32,094 nt of DNA. It comes from Clostridia bacterium (GTDB lineage: Bacteria > Bacillota > Clostridia > Christensenellales > Borkfalkiaceae). Positions 25,501 to 31,527 of the stretch are shown in pieces. Where the stretch lies: positions 1 through 32,094 of the forward strand of contig JAGHIT010000055.1 in NCBI GenBank assembly GCA_017887095.1. Direction: 5' to 3'. Within the stretch, counting starts at the first letter, position 1, and each line of letters starts with the position of its first letter. The translations under genes were made by a program, and so were the position numbers. The notes beneath the pieces are model-generated. The model was not told the DNA's origin, did not search any database, and saw nothing but the letters and a program-made list of their open reading frames with translations.

Positions 25501-26100
25501 GCGGCGGTTGTGGATCATGAGGACGCTCGTCTCGCCTTCTGCGGCGCCTTCGTGCACCGTAGGCGCTTCGATATTGGAGAGGTATTCCACATCATCGAAG
25601 TCGATGGAGTAGGAATATTCGTCAAAAAGCTCTGCCGCATCGGAGCCGGAATCGAGGTCAGCGATCTCGTCTTCGAAATCGGCATAGAACTTGAGCCTGT
25701 CGTAGGCGGTCACGCCCTCGTCGTTCCAGTGAGCGACAGCGTCTTCGACGGAAGTAAAAGCCCTTCCGGACGTTGCCAGATAGTCCCATTCGGTAAGATC
25801 CACGATGCCCGAACTTGCGTCCGAAGTGGGCGAACCGGACGTGAACGACCAGTTGGTGGGGGTGTTGATGAGGGCGCGCTTTTCATCCTGTACTTCAACG
25901 TCGCTCTCGGTATAGAACTCGAAATTGCCGTTGCGGATCGTTTGGGTGTCCGTCTGCGAGACGGTCTCCTCCTCTTCGTCGTCCGTCGGGTTTTCTGCGG
26001 GCGTGCAGGCCGCAAAGACGCCCATTGAGAGCGCGGCGGAGAGAGCCAGCGAGCACAGCGCGATCGAACGGCGCTTCCAATGTTTGAAATCGTTAGCCAT
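22546..26100 (-). CDS. Large doubly anchored surface protein with three jelly-roll-like modules
   Basis: The 1184-residue product begins with a lipoprotein signal and lipobox FAAC (Cys32), then an acidic linker (34-50). It ends with a single membrane helix (about 1111-1133) followed by a basic then acidic cytosolic tail rich in Lys and Glu. The extracellular part is Thr, Ser, Asp and Tyr rich. The opening RNGNFEFY at 56-63 is the usual start of family 4/9-type carbohydrate-binding modules. A core pattern recurs three times: W281 (EWRQYKLYIRA ... FGLGQG), W532 (GWVRCFFFIS ... FSYGP) and W926 (RWMEVSFYIA ... LWAGS), each ahead of an aromatic-rich strand. Sugar binding is inferred, with no catalytic site seen. 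The start at 26100 follows GGAAAGGA. No similar gene is in the window. Confidence 0.8.
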   Translation of the reverse strand: MANDFKHWKRRSIALCSLALSAALSMGVFAACTPAENPTDDEEEETVSQTDTQTIRNGNFEFYTESDVEVQDEKRALINTPTNWSFTSGSPTSDASSGIVDLTEWDYLATSGRAFTSVEDAVAHWNDEGVTAYDRLKFYADFEDEIADLDSGSDAAELFDEYSYSIDFDDVEYLSNIEAPTVHEGAAEGETSVLMIHNRRTSDGVLGTGQYYTSSTTVTLSAGTAAELSVWVRTDDLTHYYEDDELAVENNAGAYIRINQTVGGTSLDQMQIKNINTKGEWRQYKLYIRANSFATTTFTVVFGLGQGSSTNRLEYVNGFAFFDDLVCTTISDAAYEEATAQESCSIDSLAEDKLFDATKLGADVNTFKLDLDASFGAADDISIDADSVAITTDPDGNRPLVKYDGEYPDDYTKVTTIAGLQADAANNSYLKNIYDTDFADGFLFDGTHDASTAIMLMSVSSAPYTATTESYSLAPGKYMIISFWAKTSKISGTGASATLVDGENRTSISAFDTTTAETTDIDDDNKDIYNGWVRCFFFISNETDSTKEFTLEFSYGPTDVASAAQTAYDDGYAAFTGFEVLNDVDKKYFDYATTDTYTQVVTLAGNVDIDSQFDAAGVSSADIRETLAIPANFTGVPNASKSLVTGGVNNVLPEGVHTGLLNSKYADAYRENADNAAWVNALTALSSADATGEEWWADIFGDYNADGSAAYPRIANQPLVLLNTSGNAVPSYGFLSDTFSVAASSYQKISMRVKLSAGATATIYLMDTSDVKKGYNDPLAYGLPAVTFWYDDNGNIVKCDPASEDFNARTDVLFYLEENGLYTKAGANDGKYYANLQNYDEDESLNKLAVDANGNTTIAYYYNGGRYYAYRTEISANNYDYSTEVFDIYDSLTEEEKSCVRYDYTQTGATEAKITLVGTEETAGRWMEVSFYIATGNTAKDYRLELWAGSRDFEVAADGTVTATGTQIPANSYFFFDSYASTNVADDYAALLAEKVDDLKESEENLVDPEDPTSNLISSLAGYYTFTFYDAKDYLRYDATADEEDAGNPYGSYTQSSYSEEIAWLNYRADGETSLFINYAASEVTVEQDDLNGSDEDTSDTTTTANGETNIWLIISSAILAFALILVAVLIIVRRIAERVKRMNAAKIKPAAAPIPRPAKKEKKAERKEEKEEAPRDEDDPYNE

Positions 26101-26118
26101 AAATCATCCTTTCCATGT

Positions 26119-26136
26119 GCATCCTTTATGGGATGC
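26119..26136 (-). promoter_or_regulatory. Small hairpin in the 5' leader of the surface protein gene
   Basis: GCATCC and GGATGC pair over 6 bp with a 6-nt loop, immediately upstream of the Shine-Dalgarno. It could affect translation; the leader is about 95 nt long. Confidence 0.4.
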
Positions 26137-26201
26137 GACGATTTGTTTCTTTGGAGTACCGCGGCAAAATGCGCGGGCAAACCGCCGCAATACACCTCTA
26201 T

Positions 26202-26230
26202 ATTTTAATATAAAACGCCGTGAGAAGCAA
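26202..26230 (-). promoter_or_regulatory. Promoter of the large surface protein gene
   Basis: On the minus strand, TTGCTT (26230-26225), a 17-nt spacer and TAAAAT (26207-26202), giving a leader of about 95 nt. The divergent TauE/SafE-like genes begin 100 nt to the right, and no clear promoter of their own was found. Confidence 0.65.
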
Positions 26231-26329
26231 GCAATTCCGCATGAAAATCGTTATGATTTCGTGGAAATGCGGAAAAATTTTTCTTCTGTGGGGCAAACTG
26301 TCGGAGAAACGCGGAAGGAGGCGTTGGGT

Positions 26330-26704
26330 ATGCGTATTTCGGGGAAGAGCGCAAAGCGTTTTGCGGGCGGCGGTGCGGTCGGCATCGTTAACGGCGTGTT
26401 CGGCGGCGGGGGCGGGATGATCGCCGTACCGCTTCTCGAACGGATCGAAAGGAGGGGAACAGCCGCGGCGCATGCGACGGCGATCGCATGCATTTTACCG
26501 GCTTCGCTTGTCAGTGTCAGCGTATATTTGTGGGCCGGCCTGGTTCCCTGGAGCATTTTTTTGCCGGTATGCATCGGCGTGACGCTCGGCGGCGCGTTGG
26601 GCGCAAAGCTCCTGCCCGTTCTGCCCGCGCGCGCCGTCAATGTCCTGTTTGCTATGCTCATGCTGGTTGCCGGCATAAAGGCGTTGCTGTCGTGGCATTT
26701 CTGA
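26330..26704 (+). CDS. Half-length TauE/SafE (TSUP) family membrane protein, first half
   Basis: The 124-residue protein has about four hydrophobic segments and the glycine-rich entry of a TauE/SafE repeat: GIVNGVFGGGGGMIAVPLL at residues 18-36. Full-length members are about 250 residues and hold two such repeats, each four helices; this gene encodes only one. They export sulfite, sulfoacetate or similar anions, or have unknown substrates. AAGGAGG at 26315-26321 fixes the ATG at 26330; the reading upstream to 25925 is an artefact over the divergent gene. The next gene overlaps by 13 nt and carries the second repeat, so the two products probably form a heterodimeric transporter. Confidence 0.85.
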   Translation: MRISGKSAKRFAGGGAVGIVNGVFGGGGGMIAVPLLERIERRGTAAAHATAIACILPASLVSVSVYLWAGLVPWSIFLPVCIGVTLGGALGAKLLPVLPARAVNVLFAMLMLVAGIKALLSWHF

Positions 26705-27075
26705 CTCTGTTTTTGTGCGGCGCGGCAGGCGGGCTTCTGGGCGGGATGGGGATGGGCGGCGGGACGGCGCTCATCCCGCTCCTCACGCTTTTCGGCGTGG
26801 ATCAGGCCGCGGCGCAGGGGATCAATCTCTTGTCCTTTTTGCCGATGGCGGCGCTTGCGCTCTCCATTCATGCGAAGAACGGGCTTGTCAAACGGGACGG
26901 GCTGCTCTTTTTTGTTCTGCCTGCGCTTTTGTTTTCCGTTCCGGGCGCGTTGCTGGCGACCTGCCTGCCTTCCGCGGCGCTCGAGCGTGCGTTTGGCGCG
27001 TTTCTCATTGTTCTTTCACTCTTTCGCTTCCGAGGCGCGTTCTCCGGAAGGCGGTCTTTACGGACAAGAAACTGA
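26692..27075 (+). CDS. Half-length TauE/SafE (TSUP) family membrane protein, second half
   Basis: The 127-residue protein has about four hydrophobic segments and its own glycine-rich signature GGLLGGMGMGGGTALIPLL at residues 13-31, which lines up with that of the upstream gene. The start is taken as GTG at 26692, 13 nt inside the preceding gene, in another frame; the ribosome binding site is weak (AAAGG around 26677-26681), which fits translational coupling. A frameshift in one ancestral full-length gene is possible, but both halves start with complete repeats and the upstream one ends cleanly after its last helix, so a genuine split is preferred. Confidence 0.8.
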   Translation: MAFLTLFLCGAAGGLLGGMGMGGGTALIPLLTLFGVDQAAAQGINLLSFLPMAALALSIHAKNGLVKRDGLLFFVLPALLFSVPGALLATCLPSAALERAFGAFLIVLSLFRFRGAFSGRRSLRTRN

Positions 27076-27199
27076 ACGATCTTTCCCTGCGATGCGCCAA
27101 TGGATGCGGAGCGGTCCGCGGTTTGTGAAAAATGTGAAAAAAGCGTATGAAAATGCGGTTATATCTGAAAAATCCATGCAATTATTTTCAAAAAGGGTA

Positions 27200-27228
27200 T
27201 GGACAAACTCCCGTTCCTGTGCTAAAAT
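27200..27228 (+). promoter_or_regulatory. Promoter of the ppx/gppA-maf-mreB-like operon
   Basis: TGGACA at 27200-27205, a 17-nt spacer and TAAAAT at 27223-27228. The leader is about 110 nt. It contains a possible 6-bp stem (GGGGCA near 27250 with TGCCCC near 27285) and a 5-bp one (CGGAC/GTCCG around 27303-27319). No terminator-like structure is seen in it. Confidence 0.7.
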
Positions 27229-27346
27229 GTTGCAGATAGGTAGAATAGGGGCAGTATTAGGGTAGAGAGAAGAAAAGGAGCTTGCCCCATCGTTTGCCCG
27301 ATCGGACGGATGAGGTCCGAAATTTCACGCAAAGGACGGGAACGGA

Positions 27347-28897
27347 ATGGAACGGACGGCACTCGAGGCTGAATTGCAGACATCGGAAAAAATCGGGATC
27401 ATCGATCTCGGTTCCAACTCCGCGCGCCTTGTGATCGTACGCTTGTTCGGCGGCGGTTACTTCATGGTAGAGGACGAACTGAAAGAGAGCGTGCGTCTCG
27501 GACAGGATATGGACAGAGACGGTTTTCTGAAACCGCAGCGCGTTGCGGAAACCAATAAAACGCTCAAAATGTTTAAGAGACTGTGCGACGCGAGCGGCGT
27601 CACGCGTATCATTGCCGTGGCGACGGCTGCAGTTCGCCGCGCAAAAAATCAACGATCGTTTCTGGATGAGATCCAGGCGACTTGCGGGATCCGCGTAGAG
27701 GTGCTTTCCGAGGAAGAGGAAGCGACTCTGGTTTACCGCGGCGTCATTAATTCCATGGATATCCCCAAGGGGATCATTCTGGAGATCGGCGGCGGCAGCA
27801 CGAAGATCATCTATTATAATCGGAGAACGGTGCTCAATTATGCGTCGCTCTCCTTCGGCGCGGTCACTCTGACCGATCTGTTTGCAGACGACGGCGTGTC
27901 TCCGGAAGAGCAGACGCGCAAGATCGAGGAATTTTTCACCGAGCAGTTCAAAAAGATCGAATGGCTTTCGGAAGTCGAGCCGGACGTGCAGATGATCGGC
28001 GTCGGCGGGTCTTTCCGTAATTTGTACAAAATCAATCGGCTGGTACGAAAATATCCGCTCAATACCGTGCATAATTACTCCTTCGCCGTGGAGGACTTCC
28101 GCTCCATCTATGAGATGGTGCGCGTGCTCGATGTGGAAAAGCGTAAGCGTATCCGCGGGCTTTCGCCTGCGCGCGCAGATATCATGCCCGCCGCGCTGGC
28201 TATCGTTAAGGCGTTTACCGATTATCTGCACATTGAATCCTTCACGATCGGCGGCTGCGGCCTGCGGGAAGGCATTATGTTCAATCAGGCGGTGCCGCAG
28301 ACTGTGGAACGTCCCATTCTTGACGTATTGAGCTATTCTTTGACGACGCTTGTCAAATATTATGGCTGTAACGAAAAGCATGTCGAGCAGACGGTGCGTC
28401 TCTCCATCCAGCTTTTCAAACAGCTCAGAGTACTGCATAAGTTTCCTCGCGTCTATCTGAAGGTTCTCAAGATCGCCGCCAGTCTGCATGACAGCGGTCG
28501 GGAAGTGCGCTATTATAACCACGAACAACACAGTCGGTATATCATCCTCAATTCGGGCGTATACGGCGCGACGCACCGCGAGATCGTGCTTGCCGCATTT
28601 GTGGCGGGATGCAGCCGGAAAGGGGAGCTCAATGCCGCCGAATGGGCGCGCTATAAAGATATCGTCACCGAAGAGGATCAGGATGTCGTAAAGAAACTCG
28701 GCGTCCTCCTGCGGATCGGCGAAGCGCTTGACCGCAGCGGTATGGGCGTTGTGACGGGTATCAATTGCGACGTGCTGGGGGATTCCGTCATCATGAAGAC
28801 GGAACTTGCAGGCGACGCGGCGCTGGAAATTCGCCAGGCAATGGAGGCGGGCGCGGAGTTCAAGCGTACTTTCCGCAAAAATCTGGAGATTCTGTGA
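27347..28897 (+). CDS. Ppx/GppA family phosphatase with HD-like C-terminal domain
   Basis: The 516-residue protein belongs to the actin-fold exopolyphosphatase/pppGpp phosphatase family. Visible are IIDLGSNSARLVIV (residues 18-31), VATAAVRRAKN, the catalytic glutamate region around SEEEEA (121-126) and the phosphate loop EIGGGST (146-152). The C-terminal half carries an HD-type site, H381-D382 (LHDSG) followed by NHEQHSRY, as in long Ppx members. Substrate may be polyphosphate or pppGpp; the sequence alone does not decide. The start at 27347 has a moderate AAAGGACGGGAACGGA ahead of it. Its stop overlaps the maf start as GTGA. Confidence 0.92.
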   Translation: MERTALEAELQTSEKIGIIDLGSNSARLVIVRLFGGGYFMVEDELKESVRLGQDMDRDGFLKPQRVAETNKTLKMFKRLCDASGVTRIIAVATAAVRRAKNQRSFLDEIQATCGIRVEVLSEEEEATLVYRGVINSMDIPKGIILEIGGGSTKIIYYNRRTVLNYASLSFGAVTLTDLFADDGVSPEEQTRKIEEFFTEQFKKIEWLSEVEPDVQMIGVGGSFRNLYKINRLVRKYPLNTVHNYSFAVEDFRSIYEMVRVLDVEKRKRIRGLSPARADIMPAALAIVKAFTDYLHIESFTIGGCGLREGIMFNQAVPQTVERPILDVLSYSLTTLVKYYGCNEKHVEQTVRLSIQLFKQLRVLHKFPRVYLKVLKIAASLHDSGREVRYYNHEQHSRYIILNSGVYGATHREIVLAAFVAGCSRKGELNAAEWARYKDIVTEEDQDVVKKLGVLLRIGEALDRSGMGVVTGINCDVLGDSVIMKTELAGDAALEIRQAMEAGAEFKRTFRKNLEIL

Positions 28898-29451
28898 GTT
28901 TTATTCTCGCCAGCGCTTCACCGCGCAGAAAACAACTGCTTGCCGGATTGATTTCCGAGTTTGAGATCGAGCCCTCGCGCTTCGAGGAAGTGGGCGCGGG
29001 GCTTTCCGCTTATCAGACGGCGCGTGCGTTTGCAGAGGGAAAGGCGCGTGATGTTGCCGCACGGCATCCGCATGACGCGGTGCTCGGTTCGGATACCGTG
29101 GTTTCGCTGAACGGTGTCATTTTGGGTAAGCCCGCGGATGACGCGGACGCCCGGCGTATGCTGCGCCTTCTCTCCGGCAGAACGCACACCGTGTACACGG
29201 GGATCTGCCTGATTGCGGACGGAAAGCAATATCTTGACGTCGCGCAGGCGGATGTGACGTTTGAAGAGCTTACGGACGCGGTCATTGAGGCGTACGTTGC
29301 AACGGGAAAGCCGCTGGACAAGGCGGGGGCATACGGCATTCAGGACGGGTTCCCGCTCGTAAAGCGATATGCGGGGAGTTTTTCCTGCATCATGGGGCTG
29401 CCCGTCGAACGGCTCGCGGGGATGCTGCGGGAAGCGGGGCTGCTGCGGTAA
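28894..29451 (+). CDS. maf: Maf family nucleoside triphosphate pyrophosphatase
   Basis: Maf proteins hydrolyse dTTP, UTP or modified NTPs to the monophosphate, a housecleaning role, and overexpression inhibits septation in Bacillus. The 185-residue product shows the N-terminal signature ILASASPRRKQLL, then LGSDTVVSLNG, GKPADDADARRML, LSGRTHTVYTG and the C-terminal DKAGAYGIQDG. The start is GTG at 28894, overlapping the ppx stop (GTGA), with GGAG 5 nt upstream; the reading to 28765 lies within ppx. The next gene begins 23 nt later. In Bacillus, maf likewise stands just ahead of mreB (with radC between). Confidence 0.94.
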   Translation: MSFILASASPRRKQLLAGLISEFEIEPSRFEEVGAGLSAYQTARAFAEGKARDVAARHPHDAVLGSDTVVSLNGVILGKPADDADARRMLRLLSGRTHTVYTGICLIADGKQYLDVAQADVTFEELTDAVIEAYVATGKPLDKAGAYGIQDGFPLVKRYAGSFSCIMGLPVERLAGMLREAGLLR

Positions 29452-29474
29452 GCATATTTTACAGAGGAAACACC

Positions 29475-30458
29475 ATGCTCAGACTTGCCATCGATTTCGG
29501 GACTGCGGTCACGAAGATCTATAAAATAGGGAGCGGGATCGTGCTCGCGGAGGCGACCTGCGTCACCATTCAGAAAGAGACGGGGGAGATCCGTGCTTTC
29601 GGGAACGAAGCCAAGCGTCTGCTTGGGAAGACGGCGGAACTCACCGACGTCTGTTTTCCCGTATACGAAGGAGAGATCCTCAACGAGCGTTATGCCGCCG
29701 CTTTGCTCGAATATTTTTTACAAAAGGTCGTGCGGCGCGCCTACTCGGTGGAAGCGCTTTTTTGCGTACCCTGTGCGTGCAGCCTTGAATCGCGGGAAAA
29801 ATACTGTCGCGTCGCGCGTTCGGCGGGGCTGAACCGCGTTACCTTTGCCGAAACGCCTTATCTTGCGGCACTCGGACAGGATGTGCCGCTTTCGGAGTCA
29901 ACGCCCGCTTTTACGATGGATATCGGGGCGGGAAAAACAAGCTGCGCCGCATTTTCTCTGGACGGAATCATTGCGGGACTTACGATGAACGTGGGCGGCA
30001 ACAACATGGACGTGCATATCATCGATCACGTTGCGGAAACGTTCAATTTAAAGATCGGCTCGCTGTCCAGTGAAAAACTGAAGAATACCGTGGGAAGTCT
30101 CATCGAAAACGACAATCAGAGTACCATTGTCAACGGAAGGGACGTCACGACGGGCAAGCCCCGCTCGGTGTCTGTTTCTTCGGCGGATATTCTGCTTCCC
30201 ATCCGCATCTATGTGGATAAGATCATCGAGTATGCGGAACTTATCCTGAAGAAACTTCCAGCAGAGGTCAGTGCCGTCATGTGTAAAAACGGCATTTATT
30301 TGGCGGGCGGCGTATGCGGACTTGCCGGTTTCGCCGATTATGTCTCAGACCGTCTGCAGATGGACGCGCACATTGCAAACGATCCGCAGATGGCGATCGT
30401 TTTGGGCGGCGGACGAACGATTGGTTCGGGCGCCATTGCAAAAAAAATCTGTATGTAA
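29475..30458 (+). CDS. Divergent MreB-like bacterial actin
   Basis: The 327-residue protein is an actin-fold ATPase most like MreB. Phosphate-1 is AIDFGTAVTKIY (residues 5-16), the hydrolysis region AETPYLAALGQDVPL matches MreB's EEPFAAAIGANLPV, phosphate-2 is MDIGAGKTSCAAFS, and the adenosine motif is IYLAGGVCGLAGF. Segments such as GGNNMDVHIID, NLKIGSLSSEKLK and VNGRDVTTGKPRSV follow MreB closely. Phosphate-2 differs: MreB usually has GGGTT where this has GAGKT. MreB polymers guide cell wall synthesis below the membrane. The place after maf fits mreB, but mreC and mreD are not present; a lipoprotein gene with its own promoter follows. GAGG precedes the ATG by about 9 nt. Confidence 0.82.
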   Translation: MLRLAIDFGTAVTKIYKIGSGIVLAEATCVTIQKETGEIRAFGNEAKRLLGKTAELTDVCFPVYEGEILNERYAAALLEYFLQKVVRRAYSVEALFCVPCACSLESREKYCRVARSAGLNRVTFAETPYLAALGQDVPLSESTPAFTMDIGAGKTSCAAFSLDGIIAGLTMNVGGNNMDVHIIDHVAETFNLKIGSLSSEKLKNTVGSLIENDNQSTIVNGRDVTTGKPRSVSVSSADILLPIRIYVDKIIEYAELILKKLPAEVSAVMCKNGIYLAGGVCGLAGFADYVSDRLQMDAHIANDPQMAIVLGGGRTIGSGAIAKKICM

Positions 30459-30464
30459 CGATGC

Positions 30465-30493
30465 TTGACATTGCGGTATCGGCATGATACAAT
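30465..30493 (+). promoter_or_regulatory. Promoter of the 30576 lipoprotein gene
   Basis: Perfect TTGACA at 30465-30470, 17-nt spacer, TACAAT at 30488-30493 with a TGA extended -10. It begins 7 nt after the upstream stop codon, with no terminator between. Confidence 0.88.
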
Positions 30494-30497
30494 AGCT

Positions 30498-30560
30498 CTG
30501 TATCGGTTAGGGTGCGGCGCGGACAGCGCGTGCCGGCGTTAAATCGCCGCAACGATACGG
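30498..30560 (+). promoter_or_regulatory. Possible folded 5' leader (three-stem structure)
   Basis: An outer stem pairs 30498-30505 with 30553-30560 (8 bp, one G-U). Inside it are a 4-bp stem (30517-30520 with 30526-30529) and a 5-bp hairpin (CGGCG at 30534-30538 with CGCCG at 30545-30549, loop TTAAAT). The layout is a three-way junction ahead of the ribosome binding site. No known riboswitch class is recognised, and GC-rich sequence can pair by chance. Confidence 0.35.
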
Positions 30561-30575
30561 CGAAGGAGGAGCAGC

Positions 30576-31328
30576 ATGAAAAAATTTGGCATGATCTTTG
30601 CGGCGGGGGCTCTTGCCGCCTGTATGGCAGTCGGCTTTGCCGCCTGTGCGCCCATCTCATCGGAGGCCAAGGGAACGCCTTCCGCGCATGTGACGCGGGA
30701 ACAGTGGGATGCATTTTTTTCCGATCTTGACGCCTCGCTTGAAAACAGTGCGATCACATATGAGACATCGTCTTCGGATACGTCGTATGTACTTGGCATC
30801 AAGTACACCTGCACAGAGGTCATTAAGTATGAGACCGTGCATGCGGACGGGTTGATCTATCAAAAGAAAGAATCGTATCAGACCGGCGCTTACGGAGACA
30901 TTTCTCTGGACGATACCGATCCGACGGAGGAGTTCTATCTCGAACCTTCCGGAGACGAATCCGGTATCCTGTATAATCGTTATTGGAAGAATGCGGGCGG
31001 AACTTGGAGCAAGGGAATGATGGCGGCAGAGGCATTGTTCGATCCGCTCAGCGGGATCTCTGCCGACTATGATGATTATGTTTACAGCGACTCGCGCAGC
31101 GGCTATGTGCTCAAAGAGGATGTCGGCGGGGAAGACGTCGTCCTGAAGTTCAATGAGGACGGAAAGCTGGTCGCTGTCTGGCAGGAGGAGACCATCGTCA
31201 CCGATATGGCCGGAATCGGAAGCGTGCGTACCATAGAGCAGATGAATATCGTCATTGAGTATGGCGGGCAGTCGTTGACGCTTCCGGAAGTGGAAGGTGG
31301 GGACGGCGGAAGCGGAGTATCGGCTTGA
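30576..31328 (+). CDS. Predicted surface lipoprotein, unknown function
   Basis: The 250-residue protein starts with a lipoprotein signal peptide; lipobox FAAC places the lipidated cysteine at residue 24, though LAAC at 13-16 also fits the pattern. The mature part is acidic and Tyr/Ser/Thr rich, with a beta-strand-like rhythm (for instance DGLIYQKKESYQTGAYGD) and a glycine-rich end. It resembles the many small lipoproteins of gut Clostridia; no family is recognised. GAAGGAGGA ends 5-6 nt before the ATG. The gene has its own strong promoter and a possibly folded leader, and it is closed by hairpins at its stop codon and 52 nt beyond it. Confidence 0.75.
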   Translation: MKKFGMIFAAGALAACMAVGFAACAPISSEAKGTPSAHVTREQWDAFFSDLDASLENSAITYETSSSDTSYVLGIKYTCTEVIKYETVHADGLIYQKKESYQTGAYGDISLDDTDPTEEFYLEPSGDESGILYNRYWKNAGGTWSKGMMAAEALFDPLSGISADYDDYVYSDSRSGYVLKEDVGGEDVVLKFNEDGKLVAVWQEETIVTDMAGIGSVRTIEQMNIVIEYGGQSLTLPEVEGGDGGSGVSA

Positions 31329-31341
31329 GATTTTTTCAAGC
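31323..31341 (+). other. Small inverted repeat spanning the lipoprotein stop codon
   Basis: GCTTGA (31323-31328, containing the TGA stop) pairs with TCAAGC (31336-31341) around a T-rich loop. It is short and is probably not a terminator by itself. Confidence 0.35.
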
Positions 31342-31379
31342 GAAAAGATACGGTGAAAATTGAAGAATCACAATAATAG

Positions 31380-31410
31380 CGCGCCGCGCGGCAATCTGCC
31401 GCGCGGCGCG
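31380..31410 (+). terminator. 14-bp GC-only hairpin after the lipoprotein gene
   Basis: Arms 31380-31393 and 31397-31410 are perfect inverted repeats with an ATC loop. The T-run (TTTTTTT near 31427) is about 15 nt away, so it is not a textbook terminator, but the place between two transcription units supports that role. Confidence 0.65.
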
Positions 31411-31461
31411 TCATTAAAATAACGATTTTTTTGTAAATATTCGATATTGTCATAATTTTTG

Positions 31462-31490
31462 TTGACAAAAAAATTACGAAGTGCTATAAT
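31462..31490 (+). promoter_or_regulatory. Full-consensus promoter of the Ntn amidase gene
   Basis: Perfect TTGACA at 31462-31467, 17-nt spacer, perfect TATAAT at 31485-31490. The leader is about 30 nt and includes AAAGGAG at 31516-31522. Confidence 0.92.
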
Positions 31491-31527
31491 GCCCAAGCTG
31501 TTTACAAAGTGAATAAAAGGAGTAATT

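Noticed and set aside
26251-26300. Longer N-terminus for the first TauE/SafE half (ATG near 26267)
   Set aside because: No Shine-Dalgarno there, while AAGGAGG sits correctly before the ATG at 26330.
27093-27265. 57-codon open frame after the second TauE/SafE half
   Set aside because: No ribosome binding site, and it runs through the promoter of the ppx operon.
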